A DNA stretch of 64,000 nt from Carallia brachiata (taxonomy: Eukaryota > Streptophyta > Magnoliopsida > Malpighiales > Rhizophoraceae), in contig JADCRB010000016.1 of assembly GCA_021464245.1 (NCBI GenBank), positions 14,974,526 to 15,038,525 on the forward strand, given 5' to 3'. A program made the position numbers and the translations under genes. How positions within the stretch are numbered: position 1 is the first letter of the stretch; the number at the start of each line of letters is the position of its first letter. Shown here piece by piece: positions 38,194 to 51,112 of this stretch. The notes below the pieces were generated by a model. It was not told the DNA's origin, did not search any database, and was given only the letters and a program-made list of their open reading frames with translations.

Positions 38194-40497
38194 ATGGAGA
38201 GCAATCGGTTCAAATTTCTGCCAGCCATCATCTTTCTTTTTGGTCTCACTTCCATGCTTGGTTTCTCCCGAGCAACCGTGGAGGGAGTAGAGGGAAATGG
38301 TAGGGAAAGTGGGCTAGAGACTTACATTGTGTTTGTCTCAAAACCAGAGGGGACTTTTCCTCAACAATCTCAGGACTTAGATGGCTATTATCATTCCTTT
38401 TTGCCAGATAGCATCACAAACACAAAAAGTCAGCCGCACCGCATGGTTCATACTTACAGGAATGTGGTCAGCGGTTTTGCTGTAAAATTGACAGCAGAGG
38501 AAGCCAAAGCAATGGCAGGGAAAGAAGGCGTTCTGTCTGCTAGGAGTCAAAAAATTTTGGCTCTGCACACAACTCATAGTCCTGACTTTTTGGGTCTGCA
38601 ACAAAATTCTGGGCTTTGGAACTATCCCAATTATGGAAAAGGAGTGATCATTGGAGTTTTGGATACTGGCATAACGCCTAGCCACCCGTCATTTGACGAT
38701 GAAGGAATGCCGCCTCCACCGGCTAAATGGAGAGGGAAATGTGAATTTCCTGGCACTCAATGCAACAGGAAGCTAATTGGTGCAAGAAATTTTGTGACTG
38801 ATGACGAAACCCCGAAAGGTTCACCGCCATATGATCTACTAGGACATGGGACTCATACAGCTAGCACTGCAGCTGGTACTTTTGTGAAGGGGGCCAATGT
38901 GTTTGGTAATGCCAAAGGCACGGCAGTTGGCATGGCGCCTTTAGCACACCTTGCCATGTACAGAGTATGTGGTAATTTCGGATGCCCCGAGAGTGACATA
39001 TTGGCAGCAATGGATGCAGCTGTGGAGGATGGAGTGGATGTGCTTTCACTTTCCCTTGGCGGTGGTACAGCTGCTTTTTCTGAAGGTGCAATTGCAGTTG
39101 GTGCATTTGGAGCTATTCAAAATGGAATTTTCGTAAGTTGTTCCGCTGGGAATGAAGGTCCATTACATGGATCATTGTCAAATGAGGCCCCATGGATTCT
39201 CACTGTTGGAGCAAGCACCATCGATAGAAACATAAGAACAAAAGTGATTCTCGGAAACGGTAAATCATTTTTAGGCCAGTCTGTCTTCCAGCCTCAAGTC
39301 AGCCTTCCAGTAGTCCTGCCTCTTATTGATGCTCACGGAAATAGCTCTCGAGGATCACGATTTTGCGGGGAAGGATCGTTGAATGGCCTCAATGTGAAAG
39401 GAAAGATAGTCCTCTGTGAGGTTGGTGGAGGTGTAGGAAGAATTGACAAAGGCAGAGCAGTGAAAAACGCTGGTGGAGCCGGCATGATACTCATGAACGA
39501 CCAGTTAAGTGCTTACAGCACTATTGCTGATGTTCATGTACTTGCTGCATCGCATGTAAGCTACGCAGATGGGATCTCCATTCAATCCTACATAAACTCG
39601 ACATCTTCGCCAAGAGCAACAATAGCTTTTCAAGGAACTGTAACTGGTTTAACCGATGCCCCTTCGGTAACTCACTTTTCCTCCAGAGGTCCAAGCTCGG
39701 CCAGCCCTGGTATTTTGAAACCAGACATTATAGGCCCTGGTTTGAGCATTATAGCTGCCTGGCCACTTTCTGTAGAGAACAAAACTAACACAAAGGCAAC
39801 ATTCGATGTCATTTCTGGCACCTCAATGTCTTGCCCACATCTCAGTGGCATTGCCGCTTTGCTGAAAAATGCTCACCCCAATTGGTCACCAGCTGCCATC
39901 AAATCTGCCATGATGACTACTGCCTACACCGTGAACCGCTGGGGCCGGCCAATCCTTGATGAAAGGCGCCTTCCTGCTGACATCCTAGCCACTGGAGCAG
40001 GCCACATAAATCCCACAAAAGCAACTGATCCGGGGCTTGTTTACGATATCAATCCTGACGATTACATCCCTTATTTATGCGGTCTGGGTTACAGAGACAG
40101 AGAGATATCTTACATTGTCCAACGTAAAATTAAGTGCTCTCAAGTGAGCAGCATACCTGAAGCACAGCTGAACTATCCTTCATTTTCAATTGTGTTCAGC
40201 AACCGAAATCTTCAGTACTCTCAGAAGTACACCAGAACAGTAACCAACGTTGGCCCGGCTCATTCAGACTACACAGTTGTGGTTACACCTCCTGAAGGTG
40301 TCTCCATTAGCGTGAATCCTGGCAAGATCAGTTTCACTAATGTGAACCAGAAGGCAACATATTCTGTAACTTTTCGCTGGACTGGAGGAAACATTACCTC
40401 CAACGCCAAGGGACTCCCTCAGGGAAATCTGATCTGGGTTTCGGATAATCATACCGTCAGAAGCCCCATATCGATCCTGTTCGCATACTCTGAGTAG
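38194..40497 (+). CDS. Subtilisin-like serine protease (S8A), intact, intronless
   Basis: Secreted plant subtilase of 767 residues. The open frame extends upstream to 38077, but [18 protein letters not shown] is a proper signal peptide and the TATA box lies between the two ATGs. After the signal (about 1-27) comes the I9 inhibitor propeptide ([12 protein letters not shown] to about 125); the mature chain should start near [10 protein letters not shown] at 126. Catalytic residues are Asp157 (VLDTG), His218 (GHGTHTAS), oxyanion Asn320 (SAGNEGP) and Ser544 ([12 protein letters not shown]). A PA domain (about 340-480) lies between His and Ser, and an Fn3-like domain closes the protein. It resembles the SBT1-type clade. 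It diverges clearly from the two minus-strand subtilases in this window, so the cluster is older than their duplication. Substrate unknown. Confidence 0.93.
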   Translation: MESNRFKFLPAIIFLFGLTSMLGFSRATVEGVEGNGRESGLETYIVFVSKPEGTFPQQSQDLDGYYHSFLPDSITNTKSQPHRMVHTYRNVVSGFAVKLTAEEAKAMAGKEGVLSARSQKILALHTTHSPDFLGLQQNSGLWNYPNYGKGVIIGVLDTGITPSHPSFDDEGMPPPPAKWRGKCEFPGTQCNRKLIGARNFVTDDETPKGSPPYDLLGHGTHTASTAAGTFVKGANVFGNAKGTAVGMAPLAHLAMYRVCGNFGCPESDILAAMDAAVEDGVDVLSLSLGGGTAAFSEGAIAVGAFGAIQNGIFVSCSAGNEGPLHGSLSNEAPWILTVGASTIDRNIRTKVILGNGKSFLGQSVFQPQVSLPVVLPLIDAHGNSSRGSRFCGEGSLNGLNVKGKIVLCEVGGGVGRIDKGRAVKNAGGAGMILMNDQLSAYSTIADVHVLAASHVSYADGISIQSYINSTSSPRATIAFQGTVTGLTDAPSVTHFSSRGPSSASPGILKPDIIGPGLSIIAAWPLSVENKTNTKATFDVISGTSMSCPHLSGIAALLKNAHPNWSPAAIKSAMMTTAYTVNRWGRPILDERRLPADILATGAGHINPTKATDPGLVYDINPDDYIPYLCGLGYRDREISYIVQRKIKCSQVSSIPEAQLNYPSFSIVFSNRNLQYSQKYTRTVTNVGPAHSDYTVVVTPPEGVSISVNPGKISFTNVNQKATYSVTFRWTGGNITSNAKGLPQGNLIWVSDNHTVRSPISILFAYSE

Positions 40498-40564
40498 GTT
40501 CCTCAGGCAGGCATGCCATTGCAGAAGAAATATCACAGCCAATAGTTTTTTTCCCCTTGTACTG

Positions 40565-40570
40565 AATAAA
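40565..40570 (+). terminator. Poly-A signal candidate of the plus-strand subtilase
   Basis: AATAAA 68 bases after the stop codon; a second AATAAA follows near 40677. Confidence 0.5.
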
Positions 40571-42673
40571 TTATTTATTCTGCGATTAACAGTGTATTCC
40601 CTTTTTTTGGTTGCTGAGGGCCAGGAATGTACTTTTATCATTATGAGCTTTGATTGATTGATGCTTGCTTCTATTCAATAAACCAAGCTATCTGTTGTAA
40701 TTGAAGGACCAGGGTCAATAACCAAAATTTTTGCCTTTTATTTTTCCTGTTCCATAATCAAATCCAGGAAATCTGGTTCGTTTAACCTTAATTAATCTTG
40801 TCAAAAGCCACATTTGCACCCAACTTGCATTGATAGAAAGTATCAATAATCTGAAACACTCATTTTTATAATTTGAAAACTGAGTCATTGAAATTTGAAA
40901 TAACTCGATATTAAATTAATTCAAAACTCAGATTATTTGAATCCAAATAAAATCGGAAAATCAAATAACTTAGAGATCGTTAAACTTCAAACCGTAATAA
41001 CCCAAGAAGATCAAACCAAATTTTTTAATTGCTTTAAACATATATCCAAAATACTCCAACAGTTTGTGTTCGATCATCACGGCCATCATCACAGAGTTCC
41101 TTGGGCTTTAGCGTTTAAATTATTTTGTTTATATACCATTTCCTTCTTGTATTTCCCTTTTTAGTATTTTTCTGGTTCCTAAATTACATGAAATAAAATT
41201 TTAAACAAGAAATTTTTTTAATGTAATTCTTAGAATGTGAGATGATGGGGTGTTAATACCCATGATCTAAAATCAACAATTCACATTATGTTAGCGAAAA
41301 GAATATTTTGTTCGTACCAGATTATTTTTATTTATCTAATTAATTAAATAATTTTTATATTTTTGAACCAGGTTACTATGCTATGGTATAGCTTCGTACG
41401 ATATAGCTTTGTACGGGCTAAGTTCACAGTTGGGATATCCTCTCCAATGGCACTGTGAGGTACTAAACTTGTTTTTTTGTTTTTGTTTTTATTTTTTTTA
41501 TTTCATGTTTTTTCTATTTTTGTTAAGGATTAAAAACATGGTGGAACAAACAAACAAGGTAGCCAAATGGACAAGAGCAATATTGCCAAGGCCGGATCAC
41601 AACGCAAAGTCCTTCGAAATGTTGGACCCATTAACATGCCAGATGTATAGGTAGCCAGCCCGAGCTATCGGGCTTCACTGCTTAAGCAAAAGCTCGTCCA
41701 GTTTCTAGGGCCAAGAACTATTGGCGCATAAATGGGCAGGAAACAGCAAAACAAACCATATCATCGCATAGTACGGCTTTCCCAACGAAAAGTTGGGATT
41801 GTGAAGAAATCAAGGGGAGAGTGAGAGAAGTGAGAGTTGAAAGAGAGACTTTGAAATTATATTTTTCCCATGACCAGAAATCACTAGCACCTAACAGAAC
41901 ACTAGCAGAACTTCTAACAATCTGAACAGAACACACTTATGAACTAATGCTGAACAATAGAAATCATGCTAATGCTGCTGTATATGACAACTACAGGTTC
42001 CTAACAATGTGTCTGACCAGCAATTAACTGCTTGCACGCGTAATTAATTGGCTTTGATTTATGTCCCATGGATGATGATGCTGTAATTAGCTCTAATATG
42101 CACACGGGGGACACAGGAGCGTGGGGGCCCAAAGTAGTAGTAAGGAGAAAGAAAGTAAGAGTGACACTCCACTTAAGGAAAATTGCTACAATTATGACCA
42201 TATCTAAGAGAAAAAATCTACTGTTAATATCACGCTAATTTTTATATTTAGTCCCATCACTTAACTTTAATACGATATAAAACTCTCGTTCTTTCACAAG
42301 GAAAAGAAGCAGTCAGCCACTCAACGCATCCAAGTGGTGGGAGAAGTTATAAGACTATTAAGAAACAACTGATTCACGATAAAATACGTATTGTAGTCCT
42401 GCCCATGATAACTTGGAATTCTCTTTCTTCCAGAATTCGCTTCTATGGGTGTCTCATCAATTGCCCTGCCTGCAAAATTTTCTTTTTCTTTGATTCTCCC
42501 CTCTACAGAATTAGCATTGATGCATGGTTCAAATGTTTCTTCAGATTTGGCCCCCTTATGACTGGTTTTGGGCACCATGCAGCTAAAGGGGAAGTAGCAG
42601 GAGGAGGACGATTTGACGACCTTCTTCCGACCTATGATGTTAGAATCACCACCAGATCAACACCCCTGCAAAT

Positions 42674-42794
42674 GCAGTCGCGTTAAATATTTATTGAGAG
42701 ACCTTTACCACCTTTTGAGATCCTGCCCGGGTCAGTCCAGATTAGTCAATCCATTGGATTAGATACTGAACGGTTTCAAATCAAAAAAAAAAAA
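42674..42794 (+). mobile_element. SINE-like retroposon, copy 3
   Basis: Shares CGCGTTAAATATTTATTG, GAGAGACCTTTACCACC and the CCAGATTAGTCAATCCATT-like core with 3641-3783 and ends in an A run. Truncated at its 5' side. Confidence 0.5.
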
Positions 42795-42813
42795 CAAAGT
42801 TCCTCGACTCAAC

Positions 42814-43243
42814 CAAGGTTGTCAGAACCGGACCGGTCATCGAACCGGAAGCATTAGTGAATCAAGGTTCAACCGGTCGAACCGGTATTTAATAATATAT
42901 ATATGTGTATAAAAGTAATTATAAAAATAATATTTATAAACAGTGATTAAATATCAATTTTTCTAATTTTAAGGATGAAATTGAAATTTTTAATAAATTT
43001 AGAACTAAATTGAACTTTTAAATTAAAGTTAATGCTTAAATTATGATTTAAATAACATTTGGGGTCAAATTGTAATTTATGAATTTTTTAATTTTATTAG
43101 ACCTGTCCGGTTTTCACCGGTTTTTACCGGTTTTGACCGGTCCGAGTCACCCTTCAAAATTTACCAAAACCGGCCCGGACCACCGGCCGGTCCCCGGTTC
43201 AACCTGTCCGACCGACCAGTCCGGTCCGATTCTGACAACAGTG
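42814..43243. mobile_element. hAT-type MITE, 430 bp, perfect 8-bp target-site duplication
   Basis: The ends are CAAGGTTGTCAGAACC and, on the other strand, CACTGTTGTCAGAATC. Perfect GACTCAAC repeats lie at 42806-42813 and 43244-43251. Subterminal regions are CCGG-rich (repeated ACCGGT and GGTCCGG words); the centre is AT-rich and non-coding. Confidence 0.85.
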
Positions 43244-44974
43244 GACTCAACTTGTTAGGAAAAAAAAAAAAAAAAAGGCTTTGGCTCGGGCTTTGCGTCT
43301 ACGTTCTTGTGTTTATACTTTATATACAAAGATACATAATTAGGATAAGATAAAAAGATTATACAAAGAAACGGTTACAATGATCCTAAAGATTTTCAAA
43401 GATCAGTTACAAAGATTTATGAGATCTTAAAGATTGCACATTAACGCCAGTAAGTATTAATACCCATTATCAAGATTCAACAGCACGAATTAGCAGAAGA
43501 GTATTTTGTTAGTACCCTACATAACGTATATTATTTTTATTTATCTAATTAATTAAATAATTTTTGGTTTTTTGAGAGGTGAAAGAATAAATAAATCTGT
43601 AAGAACTTTAATTTTTATTTGGAAAATTATCATGGAATTTGTTTTCTTTTTCTTAAAAAGAGTGATTACAACCCCGTAAAAAAAAGAGTAGGTGGGAAGT
43701 TAATGAGAAATTTATTTATATTGACTAGGTATTTTCACACTCACAATAAACTATGTCTTTTATTAAAAAAATTCAATTTAATTACTCAATATGTATAAAA
43801 ATAAAAATAAATAAATTTAACAATGGGCCGCATGCATGTTTAGGTATTAAGTTGCCAATTTTTTGAGGTTGGGCCAATTTAAAATAAAAATTTGGATTGG
43901 GATATCTATACTGCAAAATGGAGAAAAGAACTCAGTTGATTGCCCACAATTCCTTGAGCTAAAAACAATTATATGAAAAATTTTCTTTCATTCTAGCCTT
44001 TTTTTTTTTTTTGAGAAAACATTTTAGCAATATTGATAACTCTAATGTTTTTAAAGAACTCATTAATAAATTAGATTAACATCATGACTAATAACCTAAA
44101 TATATTTCAATTTTACTAAACCATTCTCTCCAAATACCAATCAATTTTTCAGCGACGATCAAACTTTGTTGTCTATCTTGCTATAAAATAAAATTTACTT
44201 TAGAGCTTGATTAGGAAGACATAAGATATACTTATAAAGTAATTAAAAAAAGAGTTTACTCTCTAATAAATAGTTAAAATTTAATTTTTTAAAAATTAAA
44301 ATTTAAATGTATTTAGTGTTATCTTAAATATATTTAATATTATCTAATCCTTAATTTCAAAATTTTTTTTTGCTAAAATATATTTTTCTACTATATTAAG
44401 TTACACTGTTACAGTAGCCTAATATGTAGAGAGGCCCAATGGGAAACGATATCTCCCTTAACCGATCCGTTGGACGGATGAGTTATCTCAGGTTTGACGG
44501 GGCCGGTCCGATGACCGACTTTTCTCTGACAACGGATCCGCCGGGCGTCCCAGATGTCTCGCCCAAAAAGTCCCAGATGTCTCGCCCGAAAAAACTGACT
44601 TCAATCTCTGCCGTAACCATTTAAGAGCAAACAACTACGGCAGATGAGTGCACAAAAATTAAACTAGAAGCGGCACGTACGTTTCGAACCCTTCAGAGTA
44701 CGATCACTTCATGATTGAATAACTTGGAGAAGAACAGACAAGAATGGAGAAAGGGAAGAGCAGGGAAGAAGCAGAGCAGAGGAGATACAGAATTCTCCCT
44801 CTGTTTCTTACAATGAGTAAGCACCTGCAAACTCGACAAAGAAAAATACGCTATTTTGGATCACTGCACTAAGTAGGTCGGACTATCTACTTAAACCCGT
44901 GAAGGAACAAAGAGCATGGACAGCGTCACTCAACCTTGGCGACCAGGTAAGGATATGTTTAAAGAGTGTGTTTA

Positions 44975-45145
44975 CATGTCTCCGAAAATTTTGTGCTCAG
45001 ATTTTATTTCATGTAGAATTGTGACCGTTATTTTTAAAATTGTGATTGATATTTTTAAAACGTAAAAATAACAACTGTTTTAAAAATAACAGTTTTAGTT
45101 TTATTCGATATAAAATTTGACACACAAATTACTGGGACACCAACA
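44975..45145. mobile_element. Foldback MITE, second family member
   Basis: Left words GTTATTTTTAAAATTGTG and GATATTTTTAAAAC are mirrored on the right by AAAAATAACAGTTTTAG. Related to 21354-21471 and 56507-56695. Confidence 0.5.
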
Positions 45146-46147
45146 TTTACTGGTGTTAAAATTCACCATTTAATTTGGTAGGAACTTGACCATGTGATTA
45201 TTAAGCACCCAAGTGGTGGTGGAGATACAGAATTCTTCTATCGAGAGAAAGTGCATTTGTTATTAATTTAAATAACCACTTCACGAGTAGGATTATTAGA
45301 GAGTAATGCTCAAACTACTCAAATTTAACCATAAAGAAAAAATTTAGTAGAGAGAGAAATTTTGCTGAGAAAAAATGTACATAATGTAATAAGGTATGTA
45401 TAATATAACAAATTTTTAATTTTAAATAATAATATTTATATTTTATATAATAAAAATTTTATTGTTTTATTTTTTGTTATTTAAAGTATAAATATTGTTA
45501 TTAAAAATTAAAATTTTGTTATATTCTGTACACTTATTTTGTGCTGTTCATTCGGATACAAATCTAAACTCTTAACTACAAACTCATCAAAAAAAATTTT
45601 CTTCCCTCCGTTCCAGGATTCCAACCCTGATAGTCCAAATACCCTGCTACTAAACCACAAGGCCAGGAGCAAAATTTTGTAATCAGCACTTAAAGCTCAC
45701 TAATTACACATTAGCCAACCAAACTTGCCACGTTACACACCATTAACGCCAAGAGCGTTGAAGCGTTGGAGTCCTAATATTTTTGTTTATTCTTTATGGA
45801 TTAATCTTTTAAAAATACATGAATTTTTAATTTTATTTCACTAAATATATCGCCAAATGTTCGTTGATTCCTAAATTTATCACGCTGTTATTGTATATTA
45901 ATGGAATCAGTTAATGTGCTGACGTAACGATCCTACACTACCACATAAACATGTTATTTGTAAGCTTGTAGTAGGAGAGGAAGCTAGAATGTTGTTCAAG
46001 ATAGAATATTTAGCATCCAAAAGTGCTAGGTAACTTAACAATAAAAGCAAGCATAATATCAGAGCCACATGATACAACGCGGAGAATTCTACATCATGTC
46101 CTGGCAGCGTTGATTCCTTGCCACCATATATTTAGCTGAAGAATTTC

Positions 46148-48379
46148 TCACTTGAACGTCACGGCGATCGGACTCCTGACATAGGTTTTAGCAGATACCC
46201 ATGTAATGTATCCTTGAGCAAATTTGCTGGTGCTGCCACCTTGTGAAGAACGACTAAATGTCACCGTGTATGTTGCTTTCTGGTTCACCTTTGAAAAGTA
46301 GAGTCGTGGGGGCTTGACAATTACGTCAACTCCTGGTGGCGAAGCAACGGTCACAACATAAGATGAATTGGGGTCGCCAACATTTGTAACTGTTCTCGAG
46401 AATGTTTGTGAAGATCCCAGAGTAACAGAGAAAGTAGGGTAGTTCAGTTGTCCTTCAGGTACGCTTGGTGTTACCCTGCAGCTAATCGCTCTATTCGCAA
46501 TCGTGCTAACTTCATGATCATTGTATCCCAGGCCACAGAGGTATGGTATATAATCATCAGGTTGGATGTCGTAAATTAGTCCAGGATCATTGGCCTTTGA
46601 TGGATTGACGTGGCCGGAACCGATGGCAAATATGTCTGCAGGTTGATGTGTTTGATCAACAATAGGTTTGCCTTCTGAGTTCAGAATATTGGCAGAAGTC
46701 ATTAAGGCAGACTTAATGGCAGCTGGTGACCAGTCTGGATGAGAGCTCTTGAGCAAGGCTGCAATCCCACTGAGATGAGGGCATGCCATTGACGTGCCCT
46801 AGTCAATGTTGAATGTTAGTTTAGATTTTGTAGAATTGTCGAGAGAGAATGGCCATGCAGCTAGAATGCTCACACCAGGTCCAATAATGTTTGGTTTTAG
46901 AATCCCTGGACTTGCCAAGCTAGGACCTCTTGATGAAAAGGCAGCAACAGCCGGAGATAATGGGTCTCCGATGACCGTTCCTTTGAACAAAATTGTTGCT
47001 GTAGGCGAATGAGTTGAATTTATGTAAGCTTTGATTTTCTGCCCTGCAGCAAAACTGACATGAGATGCGGGAAGAACATGAGGATCAGCATCAGTGCTGA
47101 ATCCACTAGCCTCGTCATTTGCGAGTATCATGGCAGCACCACCTGCATTTTTAACTTCCTGCCCTTTTGCAAGCCTGGCGATGCCACCTCCTCTGTCACA
47201 CACGACTACTTTACCTACCACATCCAGACCTTTCAGCGCTCCCACGCCACATACCGCAGACTCTGGTTTAAGCGTTCCAGCATAAACAAGTGGTAACAAT
47301 GTGGAAGAAAAATTCTTAGGCTGGAAAACAGATTCACCATCAAATTCTTCTCCATCTCCGAGCTTTGCTGTAGCAACAATTTTTCTGTTGATGGTGCTTG
47401 CTCCAACTGTGAGTATCCATGGGGCTTCATTAGATAGTGTGCTGTTGAAAGGGCCAGTGTTTCCTCCCGCACAGCTTACAAATATTCCGCTTTGCATCGC
47501 AGCAAATGCACCTATTGCAATGCTGTCGTTGAAAAAGGGTTTTGATACATCGCCAATGGACATTGAGACCACATCCACACCATCATGAATAGCTGCTTCA
47601 AGTGCAGCCAATATATCACTTTCAGGACAATGCACAAAGCACACTTTGTAAATTGCCAAATGTGCACGAGGTGCCATTCCAACTGCTGTACCTTTAGCAT
47701 TTCCTAGTGCTCCAGCATTCTGCACAAAGGCACCAGCAGCTGTGTTTGCTGTGTGAGTTCCATGTCCATCGTTGTCAAGCGGTTGTTCATCTGCCTTTCC
47801 GTCTGCCATCCCTGCCTTGGATGCAAGATTAAAAGTCCTTGCACCAATTAGTTTGTTGTTACAAACTGATGCATTAAAGTCACACCTCCCTTTCCATTTT
47901 GCAGGAGGTGGGGGCATTCCTGCACCACTGAATGAAGGATGGGTAGGGAATACTCCACCATCCAATACTCCAATGATTATTCCCTTCCTAAAATTTGAGT
48001 CTCTCCAAACTCCGTTTTGCAGGTTCAACCCCAAGAACTGGGGAGAGTGAGTTGTAAGTTGATGTAATATCCTTTCAGGGCGCGCTGAAACAAAGCCATT
48101 CTTCTCCTGCATAGCTTTCACTTCATCTTCCGTTAGCCTGGCAGCAAAACCGCTGATAACGGTTTGGTATGAGTAGAGAATGCGTTTCCCCTTGTGGGAG
48201 TCAGGGGTTCTAGAGGGCAAAAATGACTGGTGCCAGCTCTCCAGGTCATCTGATTGCTGAAAGACTCGGCCTTCTGGCTTCCTGACATGGACAATGTAAT
48301 TTTGCAACCTCATTGCTTGAGCATTATCAGGATAGTTAAACAGGAGAATCAGAAAGAAGATCATAGGAATGATAGGCAT
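46148..48379 (-). pseudogene. Subtilase with one premature TAG before the catalytic serine
   Basis: The same frame runs from [14 protein letters not shown] (signal peptide, ATG at 48379) to the stop at 46148, 743 codons, interrupted once by TAG at 46801-46799 (codon 527). The sister at 58247-60499 has TCG (Ser) at the matching site, so one C-to-A change made the stop. It falls three codons before the catalytic Ser530 of [11 protein letters not shown], so the truncated product (about 526 residues) would lack the nucleophile and the Fn3 domain. Everything else is intact: I9 propeptide, Asp140, His206, PA domain, Ser530, C-terminal domain. Asp140 is followed by GlyGly where other copies have ThrGly, a small departure in the VLDTG motif. 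The TAG-GGC context gives no reason to expect readthrough. A TATA box at 48449-48456 is kept. Confidence 0.9.
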
Positions 48380-48448
48380 TTTTCTGTTTTCCAAGCTTCT
48401 GTATATAATTTGCTTGTTTAATTGCATCAGCATGGCTTCAGAACATGA

Positions 48449-48456
48449 TATATATA
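48449..48456 (-). promoter_or_regulatory. TATA box of the interrupted subtilase
   Basis: TATATATA about 70 bases upstream of the ATG; the sister gene has one at the equivalent place. Confidence 0.6.
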
Positions 48457-48990
48457 GAGTGGAATAACAGAAAGATGTGCGGCCAGCATTATGGTGCGGG
48501 ACTTTACCGACAACAATCACAAACAAAAGAAATTGATCAATTTAATCTCACCAGCTTGTTGATGATTGATATGCTCTCGTACTAACAGGTGAGTTATGCT
48601 AACGAAAAAAAAAAAAGAATCAAATTAGAAATTCTAATTTTTGGGTTATTTTCTTTCGTTTTCAAATTCTGGTGATGATATACTGACCACCTATTTTTAA
48701 TCTACCGCTAGTGGTTGGTCTAAGATGATCAATCACATGAGGAAAGTCCAATTTGCATAACAACGTCGGAGGCCATTATCATAGTGCTAGCTTTTTCCTT
48801 CGTTCATTTTTCCATTGCCGGGTCTTTCAATGAGCCGGCTCATGCGGTAGCGAAATTGTCACAATCTAATCTTGATGTGATTTGGTTACTGTCTTTATGT
48901 TTGAACCGCCTTTATAAAGGATGTAAAACGCTTGCAAGTTTGAATGAAATTCTCCTTTTTTTCTCCAACAAAAAGAGGGAGAGAGAGAGA

Positions 48991-49020
48991 GGGGGGTGGG
49001 GGGGGGGGGGGGGGGGGGGG
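48991..49020 (+). repeat. Poly-G run (23 consecutive G)
   Basis: A GA-repeat leads into six G, one T and 23 G. The homologous stretch in the upstream duplicate (about 50850) has no such run. It could be real expansion or an assembly artefact. Confidence 0.9.
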
Positions 49021-49264
49021 AGACCGAGGTCATTGACTTTGCTATATACATGTTGAAAAAAAAACCTAAATCATTATTTTTAACTATTATTATTGTTGTT
49101 GTTAATGTTATAATCAGATGATATATTTTAAGGAACTTTACCATATTGTGTGAGTCCGATGCTTAAAAGTTTGTATGTATTTGGCGTCCCTTTGCCTATT
49201 AGTCCGGCCTTGTTTTGATATTCCACACCTATAATTTGTAAAAAATATTTTTAGATGTTATACT

Positions 49265-49620
49265 TTTATTAAAGAGTATAAAGTTTCATATTGATAAAAT
49301 ATAAAAATCTCATATAATTTATAATATTTTTGAACTTCTTCTCCTCTAAATTTGAGCTTTTAAGTGAATTTAATGTTCTAAGGCTTTATTTGGTAAGGTA
49401 TGGGAGTTTAGTTTTCTCTTTTCTGCACTCGCCGTTAATTAGACGATTTGACCTATTTTAACCCAATTTTATTATACTAAATACTAATCAAATTTAATAC
49501 ATGTTAAAACAACGTATTAAAGAGTATAACGTTATATATATATATATATATAATTTATAATACTTTTGAACTTCTCATCTTATTACCTTAAACTTTTAAA
49601 TGGTTTTAAGCTTACAAGGA
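49265..49620 (+). mobile_element. TRIM-like remnant B
   Basis: The word AGAGTATAAAGTTTCATATT plus TATAATATTTTTGAACTTCT at about 49270-49345 recurs in part at about 49515-49600 (AGAGTATAACG, then TAATACTTTTGAACTTCT). The pair encloses non-coding DNA, like two short LTRs. Related to 7485-7740. Confidence 0.45.
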
Positions 49621-50556
49621 CTTTTTTTTTGTCTATAAAATGGGAGAGTAAGGGTTTTGCCTTGATGGTCTTGTTAGAGAGTATTACACTCTTTCTAATA
49701 GTGCAAACAATCTTGATAATTAAGATAAAATTTGCACTAAAAAAAATCTAGATTTAACCATACCAATAGATTATGATTTTAAGATCAAACCTGAGGGCGC
49801 TCGAACTCCAGATTCCTCACTTGAAATCCAAACGTCCATACTATTAGTAGTAGGTTGCAAGACTTTATTTGTCAATATCCATCCACTCATAATAATTGGT
49901 TTTCAAATCCGCATTAATCATCTAATAAATCTCATATTTCAAGCCGTTTAAATAATATTTCCTTTTCACTCTCTAAGAAGTCCTTCTTGAAGAGTAAGCA
50001 CACCTGTGTTTAGCAAAACATAAGCGAAAATTCTTTTTGTTTTTGGAAAAAAAATTCATATCATGGCAAGGAGGACCGATTCTTCGACCACCCTCCAGGA
50101 TATACCGGGTCAAACTTTTAAAACTCATGAACTGCTCTTTCATGAGACGGATCTGTCTGTTTTCCAAGGTTCTGTATATACTTTGCTTGTTCTACTGCAC
50201 CAGCATGGGTTCAGATATATATATATATATATATATATGGAATAACAGAAAGATGTCCGGCCAGCATTATGGTGTGGGAATTTACCGACAACAATCACAA
50301 ACGAAAGAAATTGATAAATTTTATCTCACCACCTTGTTGATGATTGATATGCTATCGTACTAACGGGTGAATTATGCTAATTAAAAAAGAAAGAATTAAA
50401 CTAGAAATTCTTTTTTTTTTGGTTTTGGTTGTTAATTAAACTAGAAATTCTTTTTTTTTTTGTTTTGGTTGTTTTCTTTCGTTTTCGATTTCTCATGATG
50501 ACATACTGACTACCCATTTTGAATCTCCGCCACTGGTTAATCTAACATGATAAGTC

Positions 50557-50610
50557 ATATATATATGACTGATTTTTATTTTTTTTTGACCGAATATATA
50601 TATGACTGAT
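50557..50610 (-). repeat. Tail-only insertion flanked by a 17-bp direct repeat
   Basis: ATATATATATGACTGAT at 50557-50573 and 50594-50610 flanks 20 bases that read TCGGTC plus an A-rich tail on the minus strand. The insert matches the one at 20719-20744. It is absent from the homologous site in the other upstream copy (about 48735). Confidence 0.75.
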
Positions 50611-51112
50611 CACTACATGAGAAAAGTCCAATTTGCATGTTTATAAGAGAATGACGACGGAGGCCATTATCAAAGTGCTAGAGCTTCTTCTTTGTTGATT
50701 AGCATGACAGTTCTTTCAGTAAGCCGGCTCATGCTTCAGCGAAGTTGGCATTATCTAATCCTGATGTGATTTGGTCACTGTCTTTATTGTTAGGAGAATG
50801 TACAATGTTTGCAAGTTTGAATGAAATTCTCCCTTTTTTCCCAAAAAAAAATGGCATAACGATGGAGGTCGTTGTCCTTGGCTACATGCATGTTGAACAA
50901 AACAAAAAAAAACCCAAATCATCATTTTTAATTATTATTGTTTGTTTTTATATAATCAGATGATATATTTTAAGGAACTTTACCACATTATATGAGTCTC
51001 ATGCTTAAATTTTTTGGTATGTATTTGGGGTCTCTTTGCCTATTAATCCTGGCTTATTTTGATATTCCACATGCATGATTTGTGAAAAATATTTTTGAAT
51101 TTCATATTTCTA

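Larger units (their letters stand above)
40680..46147. other. Intergenic between plus- and minus-strand subtilases
   Basis: No gene recognised. Two stretches of about 115 bp (41250-41365 and 43443-43570) are diverged copies sharing TTATTTTTATTTATCTAATT. A minus-strand open frame at 42578-42321 continues upstream in non-repetitive sequence and may be a gene fragment, but matches nothing I know. A SINE-like copy (42674-42794) abuts a hAT MITE (42814-43243). A GC-rich patch at 44430-44640 has a 61-codon open frame with an internal CAGATGTCTCGCCC duplication and no known family. A foldback MITE is at 44975-45145. Confidence 0.5.

Noticed and set aside
48380..48526. N-terminal extension of the interrupted subtilase
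   Set aside because: It reads through the TATA box and 5' leader; the signal peptide starts at 48379.
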